From Thermomonas sp. (lineage in GTDB: Bacteria > Pseudomonadota > Gammaproteobacteria > Xanthomonadales > Xanthomonadaceae), in NCBI RefSeq assembly GCF_029945965.1, contig NZ_JAQSDO010000020.1, positions 186,001 through 250,000 of the forward strand: 64,000 nt of DNA. The letters run 5' to 3'. Both the position numbers and the translations under genes were made by a program. Positions 35,389 through 44,983 of the stretch are shown here, piece by piece (the first letter of the stretch is position 1; the number at the start of each line of letters is the position of its first letter). Under the pieces are notes generated by a model. It did not search any database and was not told the origin of the DNA. It was given only the letters and a program-made list of their open reading frames with translations.

Positions 35389-35869
35389 AATAATCCAGAG
35401 ACATCCGTTACTGACATGGGCGCTGTCAGGCTTGGTGGCCGGCGCGACACTGGGGCTGGTCTGGCCGGTGATCGTCCCGGCGCCTGGTTCGCAGCGTTTG
35501 CAGCAATGGAAGCCGCCCCAGGGCCTGGATGACCTGCGTCCGTCGGAGAAGGAATTTGCCACCGCTCGCGATGCACCGGTCTGGGGCGGAGCCGCTGGCA
35601 GCGAGCCGGGTGTTAAGCGTACGGTGTGGAGGCTTGCGGGTATCATCTCCGATCCGTTTCTTGCGGCACTGGTCTTTTCGGGCACGTCGACGGACGCACA
35701 GCGCATTCGTATCGGCGGGTCGTTGCCTGATGGGGGTGTGATCAAACAGATTGCGGCCTCTGGCGTGGTCTATGCGCTGGACGGGTGCAGCTATGGTCGC
35801 GATCTTTATGCTCCAGCGGAATCTGCGGTCCAGGGATCCTGTGATCCGGGTGCCCCGGTCAAGAATTAA
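35369..35869 (+). CDS. gspN: XpsN-type type II secretion protein (GspC counterpart)
   Basis: A 166-aa protein with an N-terminal membrane helix (LTWALSGLVAGATLGLVWPV) and a periplasmic domain resembling the homology region of GspC (WRLAGIISDPFLAALVFSG, IRIGGSLPDGGVIKQI, ALDGCSYGRDLY). In Xanthomonas campestris XpsN binds XpsL, XpsM and the secretin XpsD. No separate gspC is present. ATG at 35369 (MPMRAAEI) inside the end of gspM. Confidence 0.85.
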   Translation: MPMRAAEIIQRHPLLTWALSGLVAGATLGLVWPVIVPAPGSQRLQQWKPPQGLDDLRPSEKEFATARDAPVWGGAAGSEPGVKRTVWRLAGIISDPFLAALVFSGTSTDAQRIRIGGSLPDGGVIKQIAASGVVYALDGCSYGRDLYAPAESAVQGSCDPGAPVKN

Positions 35870-35885
35870 GTTCTGGAATCAATAG

Positions 35886-38018
35886 ATGAAAAATTTGCGA
35901 GTGCCACTGCTGGGCTTGATCATCGCGTTCCTGGCTGGCGCATGCGCGCAACCGGTGAAGGTGAGGTTGCCCGAGCCGCTGGATCCGGTCTATCCAAAGG
36001 TTTCGGCGACGGCACAGGCGTTGGCAACTGGAACGCCGCCTTCAGAGGCGCTCAGACGTAGTCCCACTCCTACTCCGCCGGGTGTGGGTTCGGCTGCTTC
36101 GGGTTTGGGCGTTTATGAAGGCATGCCTCCCGTGAAGGGTGGGCCCGTCAATGCAAACATTGAAGGGGTGCCGGTCCCGGCATTCATCAATGAGTTCTTC
36201 GGGAATATCCTGGCCGTCACCTTCCAGATGGACCCTGCCGTCGCCAAACTCAACGACCTCGTCACCCTGCGCACGTCCGGTCCGCAATCGCCTGCCAATT
36301 TCTATCGCTTGGCGGTGCAGGTTCTCAAGGCATACGGCGTGAGCACCAGCTACGAAGACGGTCGTGTACTGTTCAGGCTGAAGTCGCAAGGCGGCGATTT
36401 CGAGCCACCGCTGGTGCTGAGCGGTCGCACGTTGCCGCAGGTGCCGGTGACTCATCGCCCGATTTTCCAACTGGTGGAACTGCAATCGGTGCGCACCTCC
36501 GACGTGAACCAGTGGCTGAGGACCGCGTTCAAGACCGACGGTCTGGAGATCCAGGATGACCTCAACCGTAACGCGGTTGTGCTCTACGGCAAACCGGACA
36601 TCGTGAGGCAAGCCGTTGCCGCCATTCAGGTGCTGGACCGTCCCTATATGAGAGGTCGTGTCAGCACCCGTCTCGAGCCTGCTTTCGTGACGGCGGATGA
36701 ATTGGCCAAGCGGCTGGTCGATGTACTGGTGGCCGAAGGGTACGGAGCTTCGATCCATACCGGCCAGGGTGTCATCCAGTCGACAGCCGTGGTGGTCTTG
36801 CCGCTGTCATCCGCCAATACCGTGCTGATCTTCGCGGCCGATGCCGGCGTGCTGGAGCATGCGGTGGAATGGGCACGGACAATCGATCATCCCAACCCGA
36901 CTGCAGGCGCCGACAGTTTGTTCTACTACCTTGCCCAGAACACCAGGGCTGAGGATATTGCCAAGACATTGAATGGAGTGCGTGCCGCGGCGGCGCAGCC
37001 GGTGGCTGCCGCAGTGCCTGCACTTGCAGGTCCGGCAGCAGTGGCAGTAACCCCGGCGGCGGCAGGTGGATTGTCCGGGGGACGGCTGGTGGTGGATGAA
37101 CCGCGCAACGCGCTGATCTTCCAGGGGCCGGCATCGGATTGGGGCAGGATCCTGCCGCTGGTCAAGCAGATGGACAAGGCTGCGCGCCAGGTGATGATCG
37201 AGGTCACCATCGCCGAGGTGAGCCTGGACGACAACGAGGAGTTCGGAATTTCGTGGCTGGCAAAGAATGATGTCGGACGTTTCAACGGCACTCTTTCCCA
37301 AGGCGTATTGGCGGGTGCCACCAGCGGTTCCAGCGGACTCACTTACCTGCTCGACGTAGCGGGCCAGACTCGGGCCCAGTTGCGCGCGTTTGCCGAAGAC
37401 AACCGCGTCACGGTGCTTTCGACGCCCAGGTTGATGGTCAAGAGTGGCGCGGAGGCGAGCATCGATGTCGGAACGGAAGTGCCTACGGTTTCCTCACAAA
37501 GCACATCGCCACAACAGACTCAAGGCACTTCAAACCTCCTGCAGACGATCCAGTACCGCAAGACCGGCATCATCCTCAACATCAAGCCGATCATCTACTC
37601 CGACAATCGGGTTGACCTCGAAATCCGGCAGGAGGTCAGCGAGGCGCTTCCACTAGGCACGAATTCCGCAGTGCAATCGCCCTCGATCTTCAATCGGGCT
37701 GTCAGCACGAGCTTGAGCCTGCGCGATGGCAGTTCCATCTTGATTGGTGGCTTGATGTCCTCGCGCATGACCAACGCCGACTCGGGCGTCCCCTATCTCA
37801 AGGACATTCCGATCCTCGGCAATGTGTTCAAGTCTCAGACTAAACGCAAGAATCGTACGGAGCTGATACTGATGATCGTGCCGTACATCGTCGAGTCCGA
37901 CGATCAGGCGACCGCCTTGACCCGCTCACTGGGTGAGCGCTATGAATTGCTGGAGCTACCCAATTCGACGGTGCCTATCAATATCAAAGTGGTACCGAGC
38001 ACTCCGTCACCGCCATGA
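35886..38018 (+). CDS. gspD: Type II secretion secretin GspD (XpsD)
   Basis: The outer-membrane channel. 710 aa. The N-terminal lipobox LAGAC (Cys20) matches the lipoprotein nature of XpsD. N0-N3 periplasmic domains run from about 85 to 430, with an Ala/Pro/Val-rich linker near 360-390; the C-terminal secretin domain has VTVLSTPRLMVKSGAEASID, VDLEIRQEVSEA and RDGSSILIGGLMSSR. No separate pilotin is encoded. Last gene of the xps order; the glycosyltransferase fusion follows 80 bases on. Confidence 0.96.
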   Translation: MKNLRVPLLGLIIAFLAGACAQPVKVRLPEPLDPVYPKVSATAQALATGTPPSEALRRSPTPTPPGVGSAASGLGVYEGMPPVKGGPVNANIEGVPVPAFINEFFGNILAVTFQMDPAVAKLNDLVTLRTSGPQSPANFYRLAVQVLKAYGVSTSYEDGRVLFRLKSQGGDFEPPLVLSGRTLPQVPVTHRPIFQLVELQSVRTSDVNQWLRTAFKTDGLEIQDDLNRNAVVLYGKPDIVRQAVAAIQVLDRPYMRGRVSTRLEPAFVTADELAKRLVDVLVAEGYGASIHTGQGVIQSTAVVVLPLSSANTVLIFAADAGVLEHAVEWARTIDHPNPTAGADSLFYYLAQNTRAEDIAKTLNGVRAAAAQPVAAAVPALAGPAAVAVTPAAAGGLSGGRLVVDEPRNALIFQGPASDWGRILPLVKQMDKAARQVMIEVTIAEVSLDDNEEFGISWLAKNDVGRFNGTLSQGVLAGATSGSSGLTYLLDVAGQTRAQLRAFAEDNRVTVLSTPRLMVKSGAEASIDVGTEVPTVSSQSTSPQQTQGTSNLLQTIQYRKTGIILNIKPIIYSDNRVDLEIRQEVSEALPLGTNSAVQSPSIFNRAVSTSLSLRDGSSILIGGLMSSRMTNADSGVPYLKDIPILGNVFKSQTKRKNRTELILMIVPYIVESDDQATALTRSLGERYELLELPNSTVPINIKVVPSTPSPP

Positions 38019-38097
38019 TTCGTTCAGGTGACCGATGCTGCTGAGCCGGCGACCTGGCGAGTGCTCAACGGCGATACTTCCATGGATTTTGTAGCGA

Positions 38098-41000
38098 ATG
38101 ACTGAAATGGCGACTGGCCCCACGGGATTGGACGGTGTGGCCACTGCATCGCATGGCTTGCTCATCCTTGGCATGCACCGCAGCGGGACCTCGCTTCTCG
38201 CGCGCTTGATCCAGCATTGCGGCATCGACATCGGCACGCGCTTGATCGGTGGCAGCGCCGGCAACGAAGCCGGTCACTGGGAGGATGCGGTGGCCGTTGA
38301 GCTGCATGAGCGCCTGTTGGCTGCAATGGGGCGACGCTGGCATGACCTGCCGGTCCCCACGCCAGAGGCGATCGCTGCAGCGGCCAGTATCGATGTGCGT
38401 CCCACGCTGGCTGGCTACCTGTCACGAGACAGAGGTACGCATCGCAACTGGGCGGTCAAGGACCCTCGCTTGAGTTTGTTCGCAGGCCTGTGGGTGGATG
38501 CGGCGCGTGCGCCGGGCATCCACTTGGCGGGCTTGCTGATGGTGCGTGACCCTGTGGAGGTTGCCCAGTCCCTCGCAGTGCGTGACGGACTATCGCTTGG
38601 GCAAGGGCAATTGCTGTGGCTGGAGTACACGTTGGCGGCAATGGAGCAGGCCCAGGGCATCCCCTTGGCCGTATCCACTTACGATCAACTGATGGACGAG
38701 CCTGGGCGAGTGCTCGATCGGATTCGCTTGCTGCCGGGCTGGGGCGCTCTGTCATGGGATCGTGAGGCACTGCAGGCAATCATCGAGCCAAGCCAGCGCC
38801 ACCATCACTCTGATGCCGAGCGCAGTGCCGAACTTGTCCCGCTGCCGATCCGGGAACTATGGAAGGCCCTGGTCTCCGTGGCACATGGGGACGGTATCTT
38901 GCCGGTGGGGTTTGCCGCGGAGTGGCGCGAGCGGCTTTCGCCGTTTCTTTCGCTTGCGGGAAGCCTGGCCGCGGCCTGGCGGGTGACCGAGCACAGGCTT
39001 TGGGAACGCGTGGCCCGAGCCGAGGCAGCGCCGGACGTCCACGCTGCGGTGGAAAGCCGGATCAGCGGATTGGAGCTGGCCCAGCAGAACCATCATCAGG
39101 AACTGGTTCGGGTGCTTTCCCACGATATAAAGGGCATGCAGGAAACCGCAGCCAGGCATCAGGCAGCGGCGGCCACGGCTGCCGCGCATTTGCAGGCTGC
39201 GCGGGATGCCGGACCAGCGCTTGCGGCGCTGGCGGACCGGCTGGGCGCACTCTCGGACACCTTGGCAAGCTCGCAACAGCAGGCTCTTGAATGGCAGCAG
39301 GTAGCTGTGGAGCAGCGAGAGCGCGCGGACGCACTCGTTGTTCAGCTGGGTGAGCGGCAGCAGAGTTTCCAGGCGCTGGAGCGCCAGCTGGCCGAACGTC
39401 AGGCGGTGGTCGAGGCACACCAGGCGCGGTTGGATAGTCAGGCCCAGGTTGCCGACGAGCTCCAGCGGGAAGTGGGTTCTCTCAAGCTGCGGTCCACCAG
39501 TCTGGAAGGCGAGCTGGAGGATGTGCGGTCTAATAGCGACTCGCTTTCGGCCGAGCTTTCCGCTTTGCGAGCAAAGAACGACTTGCTCTGCCTGGATGCA
39601 CGCACGCTTGCATACGTGGTCCGCTCGCGATCCTGGCGATGGACGAAGCCACTGCGGGCAGCGATGCGACTGGTGCGCGGAGACTGGGGTACCAACGAGT
39701 CGGCAATCCTGAAAAGTTTGGTCCGGCGAGCGCTGGTCAGGCTTCCTGGTCTCTCCAAAGCGACCAGGGTTAAATTGATCGAGCAAAGTTTGCCGATGGG
39801 AAGCAGGGCGATCGCGCCGAGCAGTCTTCCCGATCAAGCCCTCGCAACGGCAATGCACTTGGCCCCGGCAGTGGAAGGCCGTGCTGATGTTTTCGTTTGG
39901 GCGGTGATCGACTGGCATTTCCGGATGCAGCGTCCGCAGCATCTGGCGCGCTCACTCGCAGCCCGCGGACACCGCGTGTTCTATATGTCCAACAATTTCG
40001 TGGACTCGGCTGTGCCGGGATTCCACCTGGACCCGCTGGACGAATCCGGGCGGCTGTTCCAGGTCCACCTGAAACAGGAAGGCGCACCTGCAATCTACTT
40101 CGGGCTTCCGGACGACAAACAGGCGCAAGCCCTGCATGCGAGCCTGTCCGAGCTGCTGGCTTGGACCCACACGCGCGCGTCGATCTCCCTCGTCCAGCAC
40201 CCCTACTGGCGTCCGCTTCTGCGCAGCCTGCCCAACGCCCGGCTTGTATACGACTGCATGGACCACCACGGCGGCTTTGAAAACAACGCCGCATGCGTGC
40301 TTGAAGCCGAAGGCGCGATCATTCGCGACGCTGATCTGGTCATCGTCACGTCCTCCTGGCTCGAGAAGGAGATCGCGCCGATTGCTCGCGCCAGCGCCAT
40401 GGTCCGCAATGCGGGTGAATATGAGTTCTTCAGCGCTGTGCCCGACGAGGTGTTCCGGGATGCGCGCGGCCGCAAGGTGATCGGCTATTACGGCGCCATC
40501 GCCGAATGGTTTGACCTCGACCTGATCAGAAACCTGGCCCTGTCGCTACCGGACGTGCTGGTGCTTCTGGTCGGAAGCGATACTGCCGGCGCCGCTGCTG
40601 CGCTGTCCGATGTGCCCAACGTGGAGTTCACTGGCGAGGTTGCGTATTCCCGATTGCCATACTACCTCCATGCTTTCGATGTCGCGCTGCTGCCGTTCAA
40701 GGTCCTTCCGCTTACCCTCGCGACGAACCCGGTCAAGGTTTACGAATACCTCGCAGCAGGTAAGCCGGTAGTCACGGTCGACCTCCCGGAAATGGTCCAG
40801 TTCGAAGGGCTGGTGAAAGTGGCAAGTGCTGAGGGCTTCGTTGATGCCGTGGCCGAGCAGCTGACATGTGAAGCTGATCCGACCCAGGTCGCTGCGCGCA
40901 GGACGTTTGCCGCCGGGCAGACGTGGGACCACCGGGCGGCTTCACTCGATCACGCTTTGGCGGTGATCGAGGAGCCAGTCGTTAGCGTGGTGGTGCTGAC

Positions 41001-41754
41001 CTACAACAACCTGGCTTACACCAAGGCCTGCCTTTTCAGCATCGAGGCCTACAGCGACTATCCGGCGCTGGAAATCATCGTAGTGGACAACGCGTCCAGT
41101 GATGGCTCAGCGGAATGGCTGCGCAACTGGGCAGAAGAGCCGTCGGCAGCGGGTCACCGCCGGCGCTTGGTCCTCAACGAGGAAAACCTCGGGTTCTCGG
41201 CGGGAAACAACGTGGGTCTGGCCGCTGCCACCGGCGAGGTGCTGATCCTGCTCAACAACGACACCTACGTGACGCCGGGCTGGGTCCGCACATTGTGTGC
41301 GCACCTGCGACGCGACCCACGCGTGGGGCTGGTGGGACCGATTACCAACAACATCGGCAACGAGGCCCGAATTGAAATCCAGTATTCGGACATGGTCGAG
41401 ATGATCCAAAAGGCCGGTCAGTACACGCGCGCCCATGCGGGCCGATCGATCCCGTTGCACAACGCGGCGTTCTTCTGTGTCGCGATGCCGCGTGAAGTTT
41501 ACGAGCGGGTTGGACCCATGGACGAGGACTTCGGCATCGGCTTCTTCGAAGACGATGACTACTGCCGCCGCGTGCATCTGGAGGGTTTCCAGGTGGCTTG
41601 CGCCGAAGACGTGTTTGTCCATCACCATCTCTCGGCCAGCTTCGACAGTCTGGGTGTCGAACGAAAACAGATCCTGTTCGAGAAGAACAAGGCCATCTAC
41701 GAGGCGAAGTGGGGGCCATGGCTCCCCCATGTTTACCGTGGTCCAAGACCGTGA
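38098..41754 (+). CDS. Giant sulfotransferase/coiled-coil/GT4/GT2 fusion protein
   Basis: A 1218-aa cytoplasmic protein with four parts. Residues about 20-280: sulfotransferase-like domain, LLILGMHRSGTSLLARLI near 21 and AGLLMVRDPVEVAQSLAVRD. About 330-500: long Gln/Ala/Glu-rich coiled coil. About 596-955: GT-B domain starting DVFVWAVIDWHFRMQRPQHL, with NPVKVYEYLAAGKPVV. About 961-1190: GT2 domain, VSVVVLTYNNLAYTKACLFS, EIIVVDNASSDGS and ILLNNDTYV. It may add two sugars and a sulfate in one complex. Substrates are unknown. It sits directly after the type II secretin and overlaps the next gene. Confidence 0.88.
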   Translation: MTEMATGPTGLDGVATASHGLLILGMHRSGTSLLARLIQHCGIDIGTRLIGGSAGNEAGHWEDAVAVELHERLLAAMGRRWHDLPVPTPEAIAAAASIDVRPTLAGYLSRDRGTHRNWAVKDPRLSLFAGLWVDAARAPGIHLAGLLMVRDPVEVAQSLAVRDGLSLGQGQLLWLEYTLAAMEQAQGIPLAVSTYDQLMDEPGRVLDRIRLLPGWGALSWDREALQAIIEPSQRHHHSDAERSAELVPLPIRELWKALVSVAHGDGILPVGFAAEWRERLSPFLSLAGSLAAAWRVTEHRLWERVARAEAAPDVHAAVESRISGLELAQQNHHQELVRVLSHDIKGMQETAARHQAAAATAAAHLQAARDAGPALAALADRLGALSDTLASSQQQALEWQQVAVEQRERADALVVQLGERQQSFQALERQLAERQAVVEAHQARLDSQAQVADELQREVGSLKLRSTSLEGELEDVRSNSDSLSAELSALRAKNDLLCLDARTLAYVVRSRSWRWTKPLRAAMRLVRGDWGTNESAILKSLVRRALVRLPGLSKATRVKLIEQSLPMGSRAIAPSSLPDQALATAMHLAPAVEGRADVFVWAVIDWHFRMQRPQHLARSLAARGHRVFYMSNNFVDSAVPGFHLDPLDESGRLFQVHLKQEGAPAIYFGLPDDKQAQALHASLSELLAWTHTRASISLVQHPYWRPLLRSLPNARLVYDCMDHHGGFENNAACVLEAEGAIIRDADLVIVTSSWLEKEIAPIARASAMVRNAGEYEFFSAVPDEVFRDARGRKVIGYYGAIAEWFDLDLIRNLALSLPDVLVLLVGSDTAGAAAALSDVPNVEFTGEVAYSRLPYYLHAFDVALLPFKVLPLTLATNPVKVYEYLAAGKPVVTVDLPEMVQFEGLVKVASAEGFVDAVAEQLTCEADPTQVAARRTFAAGQTWDHRAASLDHALAVIEEPVVSVVVLTYNNLAYTKACLFSIEAYSDYPALEIIVVDNASSDGSAEWLRNWAEEPSAAGHRRRLVLNEENLGFSAGNNVGLAAATGEVLILLNNDTYVTPGWVRTLCAHLRRDPRVGLVGPITNNIGNEARIEIQYSDMVEMIQKAGQYTRAHAGRSIPLHNAAFFCVAMPREVYERVGPMDEDFGIGFFEDDDYCRRVHLEGFQVACAEDVFVHHHLSASFDSLGVERKQILFEKNKAIYEAKWGPWLPHVYRGPRP

Positions 41755-43244
41755 TTCTCGCTTCGCATCACATGCCCGCCAGCAGGGTGAAGTTGCTTGT
41801 GGTTTTCGCCGCCTCGTTATTGACGTTCGCAGCGTTTTTCAATGCGGCCGCCTATATTGCCTATGCCGGGAATCCACTGGTTTCATCGGATGCGTGGTAC
41901 TTCATTGATGCATTTCTGCAGCATGCATTGGATGTAGGGCCAAGTATTGCGGACTTCTTCGTCAAGCGCGATGTAACGGACCACGCCCAGCCGCTGGTGA
42001 AGGCGCTGCTATTGTTCAATGCACAATGGTTGGGCCTGGACTTCGTGTTCGAGGCGATCATGGGCTTGGTTTTCGCCTTCGCGACCTTCGTGATCCTGGT
42101 TGCCGGCACATGGGCCGATGCACGGAAAATGCAGCCACCGTGGTTGCACGGCCTTGCCATCGCTTCTATTGCAGCCGTACTCGTCACGTTCAACAGCGGG
42201 CTTGTTTTCAGCTGGTCACTGGTCACCCTCAGCTACATCTACTACGCTTTTGCTGCGCTTGGAGGGGTATTTGCCTGGCGAGCGCTGGTACACCGCCGCT
42301 ACACCGGGCTCCTCGTCAGTTCGTTGCTGACTGCATTCCTGTTCGATGACGTCGGCATCCTGATATCAACGGCCGTGATCATCGCGTTGGTACTGGCGGC
42401 GGCAAAAACCCATCGATGGCGCAGAGGATTGCTCGCCATCGGGTTGGTCGTAATGAGCGAGCTGGCCTACCTGGCTGTCAGCCATGCATACCTTCAGCCC
42501 GCGGCGTTGTCCCCAGGCGACGACGGAGGGATCTTGGCGGCCGTGCAGCGCATGTGGGCACTGCGAGTTGGTGCGCTGGAGATTGGTCGAATCGTGTTGG
42601 GTACGACATTGGCGCATGTGTTCCAACTGACTTATTACTTCCCTGGCCGGGAGTGGTCCGTCCAGGCTGGACTGGCGGCCATCGCGTTGCTGGCCCATGG
42701 GTGGTTTTGGTGGCGAGCCTGGCGTTGCACCTGGAACGCGCCGTTGTTCCTTGCTGTGGCCCTGATGCTGTTTTTCTACGCAATGGTTGCGGGGATCATT
42801 TACGTGCGGGTACCCGAGTACGGCATCAACTACCTGCACGACCCGCGCTATGCGGTGATCTACCTGCTCAGTAATGTTTCCTTGATTCTGATGGTATTGG
42901 GGCAGCCACTGCGCACGGCAAATACAATCGTTCGAGCGATGGTCGTGCTTTCGTTGACGTTGCTGATCGCCTTGCAAGTTCTGCTAGCCAACTTCACTTG
43001 GTACGAGGCACCCTTCCTTGCGTCCTACTATCATCAAATGGCCCGTGAGATGCTGGTATTGGGCGAAGGCAGGATGCCGGCGTCCTGCGTGCCGATCCTG
43101 ACGGTTTGCCAGATGCCACCGGAGAAACGCGAAGCTGCGATGGCTTTCCTGAAGCAACACCATCTCAACATCTATTCGCGGGAATTCGTATCCCGCTACG
43201 GACTGCAGAAGCTGGTCACGGATACACCGGACTCAGCACGATAA
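41751..43244 (+). CDS. Polytopic membrane protein of unknown function (glycan-associated)
   Basis: About 497 aa with roughly ten hydrophobic segments (for example LLVVFAASLLTFAAFFNAAA, AFLFDDVGILISTAVIIALV, TIVRAMVVLSLTLLIALQVL) and a periplasmic loop after the first helix with SSDAWYFID. The topology is like GT-C transferases or polymerases, but no family motif was recognised. The start is a GTG at 41751 overlapping the fusion gene stop (GTGA); the ATG at 41772 is the alternative. Coupling to the upstream fusion gene suggests it acts on the same glycan. Confidence 0.75.
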   Translation: MILASHHMPASRVKLLVVFAASLLTFAAFFNAAAYIAYAGNPLVSSDAWYFIDAFLQHALDVGPSIADFFVKRDVTDHAQPLVKALLLFNAQWLGLDFVFEAIMGLVFAFATFVILVAGTWADARKMQPPWLHGLAIASIAAVLVTFNSGLVFSWSLVTLSYIYYAFAALGGVFAWRALVHRRYTGLLVSSLLTAFLFDDVGILISTAVIIALVLAAAKTHRWRRGLLAIGLVVMSELAYLAVSHAYLQPAALSPGDDGGILAAVQRMWALRVGALEIGRIVLGTTLAHVFQLTYYFPGREWSVQAGLAAIALLAHGWFWWRAWRCTWNAPLFLAVALMLFFYAMVAGIIYVRVPEYGINYLHDPRYAVIYLLSNVSLILMVLGQPLRTANTIVRAMVVLSLTLLIALQVLLANFTWYEAPFLASYYHQMAREMLVLGEGRMPASCVPILTVCQMPPEKREAAMAFLKQHHLNIYSREFVSRYGLQKLVTDTPDSAR

Positions 43245-43340
43245 AGCCTGATGCTCAGCGGACATCGTTCACCTGACTCGCCGTCCGGCCCGCTGCATCA
43301 AGGCAAGTGAGCCGAACGGCGCATCCGGAACGTTGCTGTT

Positions 43341-43769
43341 TCAGCAAGCCTTGCCTTTGATGACGATCGTGTTCAGGACATTCCCGTTCGAATCCTTGAG
43401 CTTGAACGTCAGTCCAGGCTTGAGCCATGGGCCAGTCTCGAGAGAGCCGACCAAACCCTGTTCCGCAAATGGCGAATCTTTGCCGGCGTCATCGACGACA
43501 AAGATGCCCAGCTTGGTGATCTTGGGGTCGGTGACGTTCCAGTGCAGCGTCGTGCGAACCCCGGCGGCGATGTCGCAAGTGCGCACGAATGCGGGTGACG
43601 CGCAGAAGGCGCAGGTGGCGGTGTCGACTGCCGGCTCGTCGGCAGGTGCCGCGGCGGTTGCTGCGGCGACGGGTGTCTGGTCGCCTGCCGTCGGCGAAGA
43701 GGTGTCCGCGGCTGGGCGGTTGCACGCAGACACGGAGCAAACGAGAAGCAGTGCAAGTAGGACGCGCAT
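43341..43769 (-). CDS. Predicted lipoprotein
   Basis: A 142-aa protein with signal MRVLLALLLVCSVSAC (lipobox VSAC, Cys16), an Ala/Pro/Thr linker, and a C-terminal domain of about 85 residues with TATCAFCAS and later cysteines that could form disulfides. AGGAG lies upstream of the ATG at 43769. It is downstream of wecE on the same strand with an 80-base gap. The function is unknown. The frame is open further upstream, but that part shadows wecE. Confidence 0.78.
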   Translation of the reverse strand: MRVLLALLLVCSVSACNRPAADTSSPTAGDQTPVAAATAAAPADEPAVDTATCAFCASPAFVRTCDIAAGVRTTLHWNVTDPKITKLGIFVVDDAGKDSPFAEQGLVGSLETGPWLKPGLTFKLKDSNGNVLNTIVIKGKAC

Positions 43770-43849
43770 AAAGTCTCCTGGGAAATTGGGTGGGCTGTTA
43801 TACAACTGGAAACCGGACTCGAACGTGAGGGACCAACGAGACAGTGGGC

Positions 43850-44983
43850 CTAATCGAGCAACAACAGGGCTTTGTCTGCCGCTGCCAGGACCTCGTCCAT
43901 GTGCTCTTCGAGGCCCATCCAGAGCGGCATGCGCACCAGTCGGGCGCTCAGGTCGTCGGTTACCGGCAGCTCGCCGGAGGCACGACCGAAGCGCAGGCCG
44001 GCCGGGGACGAATGCAGTGGTATGTAGTGGAAAACCGTGCCCACGCCCGAGTCGTTCATGTGCTGGATGAACGCAGTGCGCTTTTCCAGGCTCGGCAGCA
44101 ACAAATAATACATGTGTCCGTTGTGGGTGCAATCGGCCGGGACGATCGGGCGCCGCAGGCGGCCCGCCGCCTCATGGCCGGTGGCCCACTCGTGGTACCG
44201 GTCCCAAAGCGCAAGGCGCCGCTGCGTGATCTGCGTGCCGGCGTCCATCTGGGCGGCCAGGAATGCCGCGATCAGTTCGCTGGGAAGGTAGGAGGAGCCG
44301 ATGTCGACCCAGGTGTATTTGTCGACCTGGCCACGGAAGAACTTGCTGCGGTTGGTTCCCTTCTCGCGAATCACCTCGGCCCGTTCGGCGTAGTGCGCAT
44401 CCCGGCACAGCAATGCTCCACCCTCGCCCGAAATGATGTTCTTGGTCTCGTGGAAGCTCAGGCAGCCAAGGTCACCCAAGGTTCCCAATGGACGGCCCTT
44501 GTAAGTGGAGAAGATTGCCTGGGCGGCGTCCTCGACGACGGCCAGGCCGTGCCGTGCCGCGATGGCCAGAAGCGTATCCATTTCGCAGGACACGCCGGCG
44601 TAATGCACCACGCAGATCGCGCGCGTGCGTGGTGTGATTGCTGCCTCCACCAGCGATTCATCGAGGTTGAGCGTGTCCCGCCGAACGTCGACAAACACCG
44701 GCACAGCGCCGCGCAGGGCGAATGCATTGGCGGTCGAAACGAACGTATACGAGGGCATGATCACCTCGTCGCCGGGCTCGAGGTCCAGCAGGAGTGCACT
44801 CATTTCCAGCGCCGCGGTACAGGAATGCGTGAGCAGGGCGCGGGCTGCCCCCGTTTGTGCTTCCAGCCAAGCGTGGCATCGCTTGGTGAAGGGGCCATCG
44901 CCCGAGAGATGGCCGTTCGCGTGCGCCTCTGCGATCAGCTGGAGCTCGCGCCCCGTCATGTACGGCCGGTTGAAGGGAATCAT
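43850..44983 (-). CDS. wecE: dTDP-4-amino-4,6-dideoxyhexose transaminase WecE/RffA type
   Basis: A PLP enzyme that aminates C4 of dTDP-4-keto-6-deoxyglucose, in E. coli giving dTDP-Fuc4N for enterobacterial common antigen. 377 aa and collinear with WecE: MIPFNRPYMTGRELQLI, HLSGDGPFTKRCHAWLE, PGDEVIMPSYTFVSTANAFA, PLP Lys181 in SFHETKN, EKGTNRSKFFRGQVDKYTW and VFHYIPLHSSPAG. The Lys number matches E. coli. ATG at 44983 overlaps the methyltransferase stop by 4 nt. Fuc4N versus Qui4N stereochemistry cannot be fixed from sequence. Confidence 0.93.
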   Translation of the reverse strand: MIPFNRPYMTGRELQLIAEAHANGHLSGDGPFTKRCHAWLEAQTGAARALLTHSCTAALEMSALLLDLEPGDEVIMPSYTFVSTANAFALRGAVPVFVDVRRDTLNLDESLVEAAITPRTRAICVVHYAGVSCEMDTLLAIAARHGLAVVEDAAQAIFSTYKGRPLGTLGDLGCLSFHETKNIISGEGGALLCRDAHYAERAEVIREKGTNRSKFFRGQVDKYTWVDIGSSYLPSELIAAFLAAQMDAGTQITQRRLALWDRYHEWATGHEAAGRLRRPIVPADCTHNGHMYYLLLPSLEKRTAFIQHMNDSGVGTVFHYIPLHSSPAGLRFGRASGELPVTDDLSARLVRMPLWMGLEEHMDEVLAAADKALLLLD

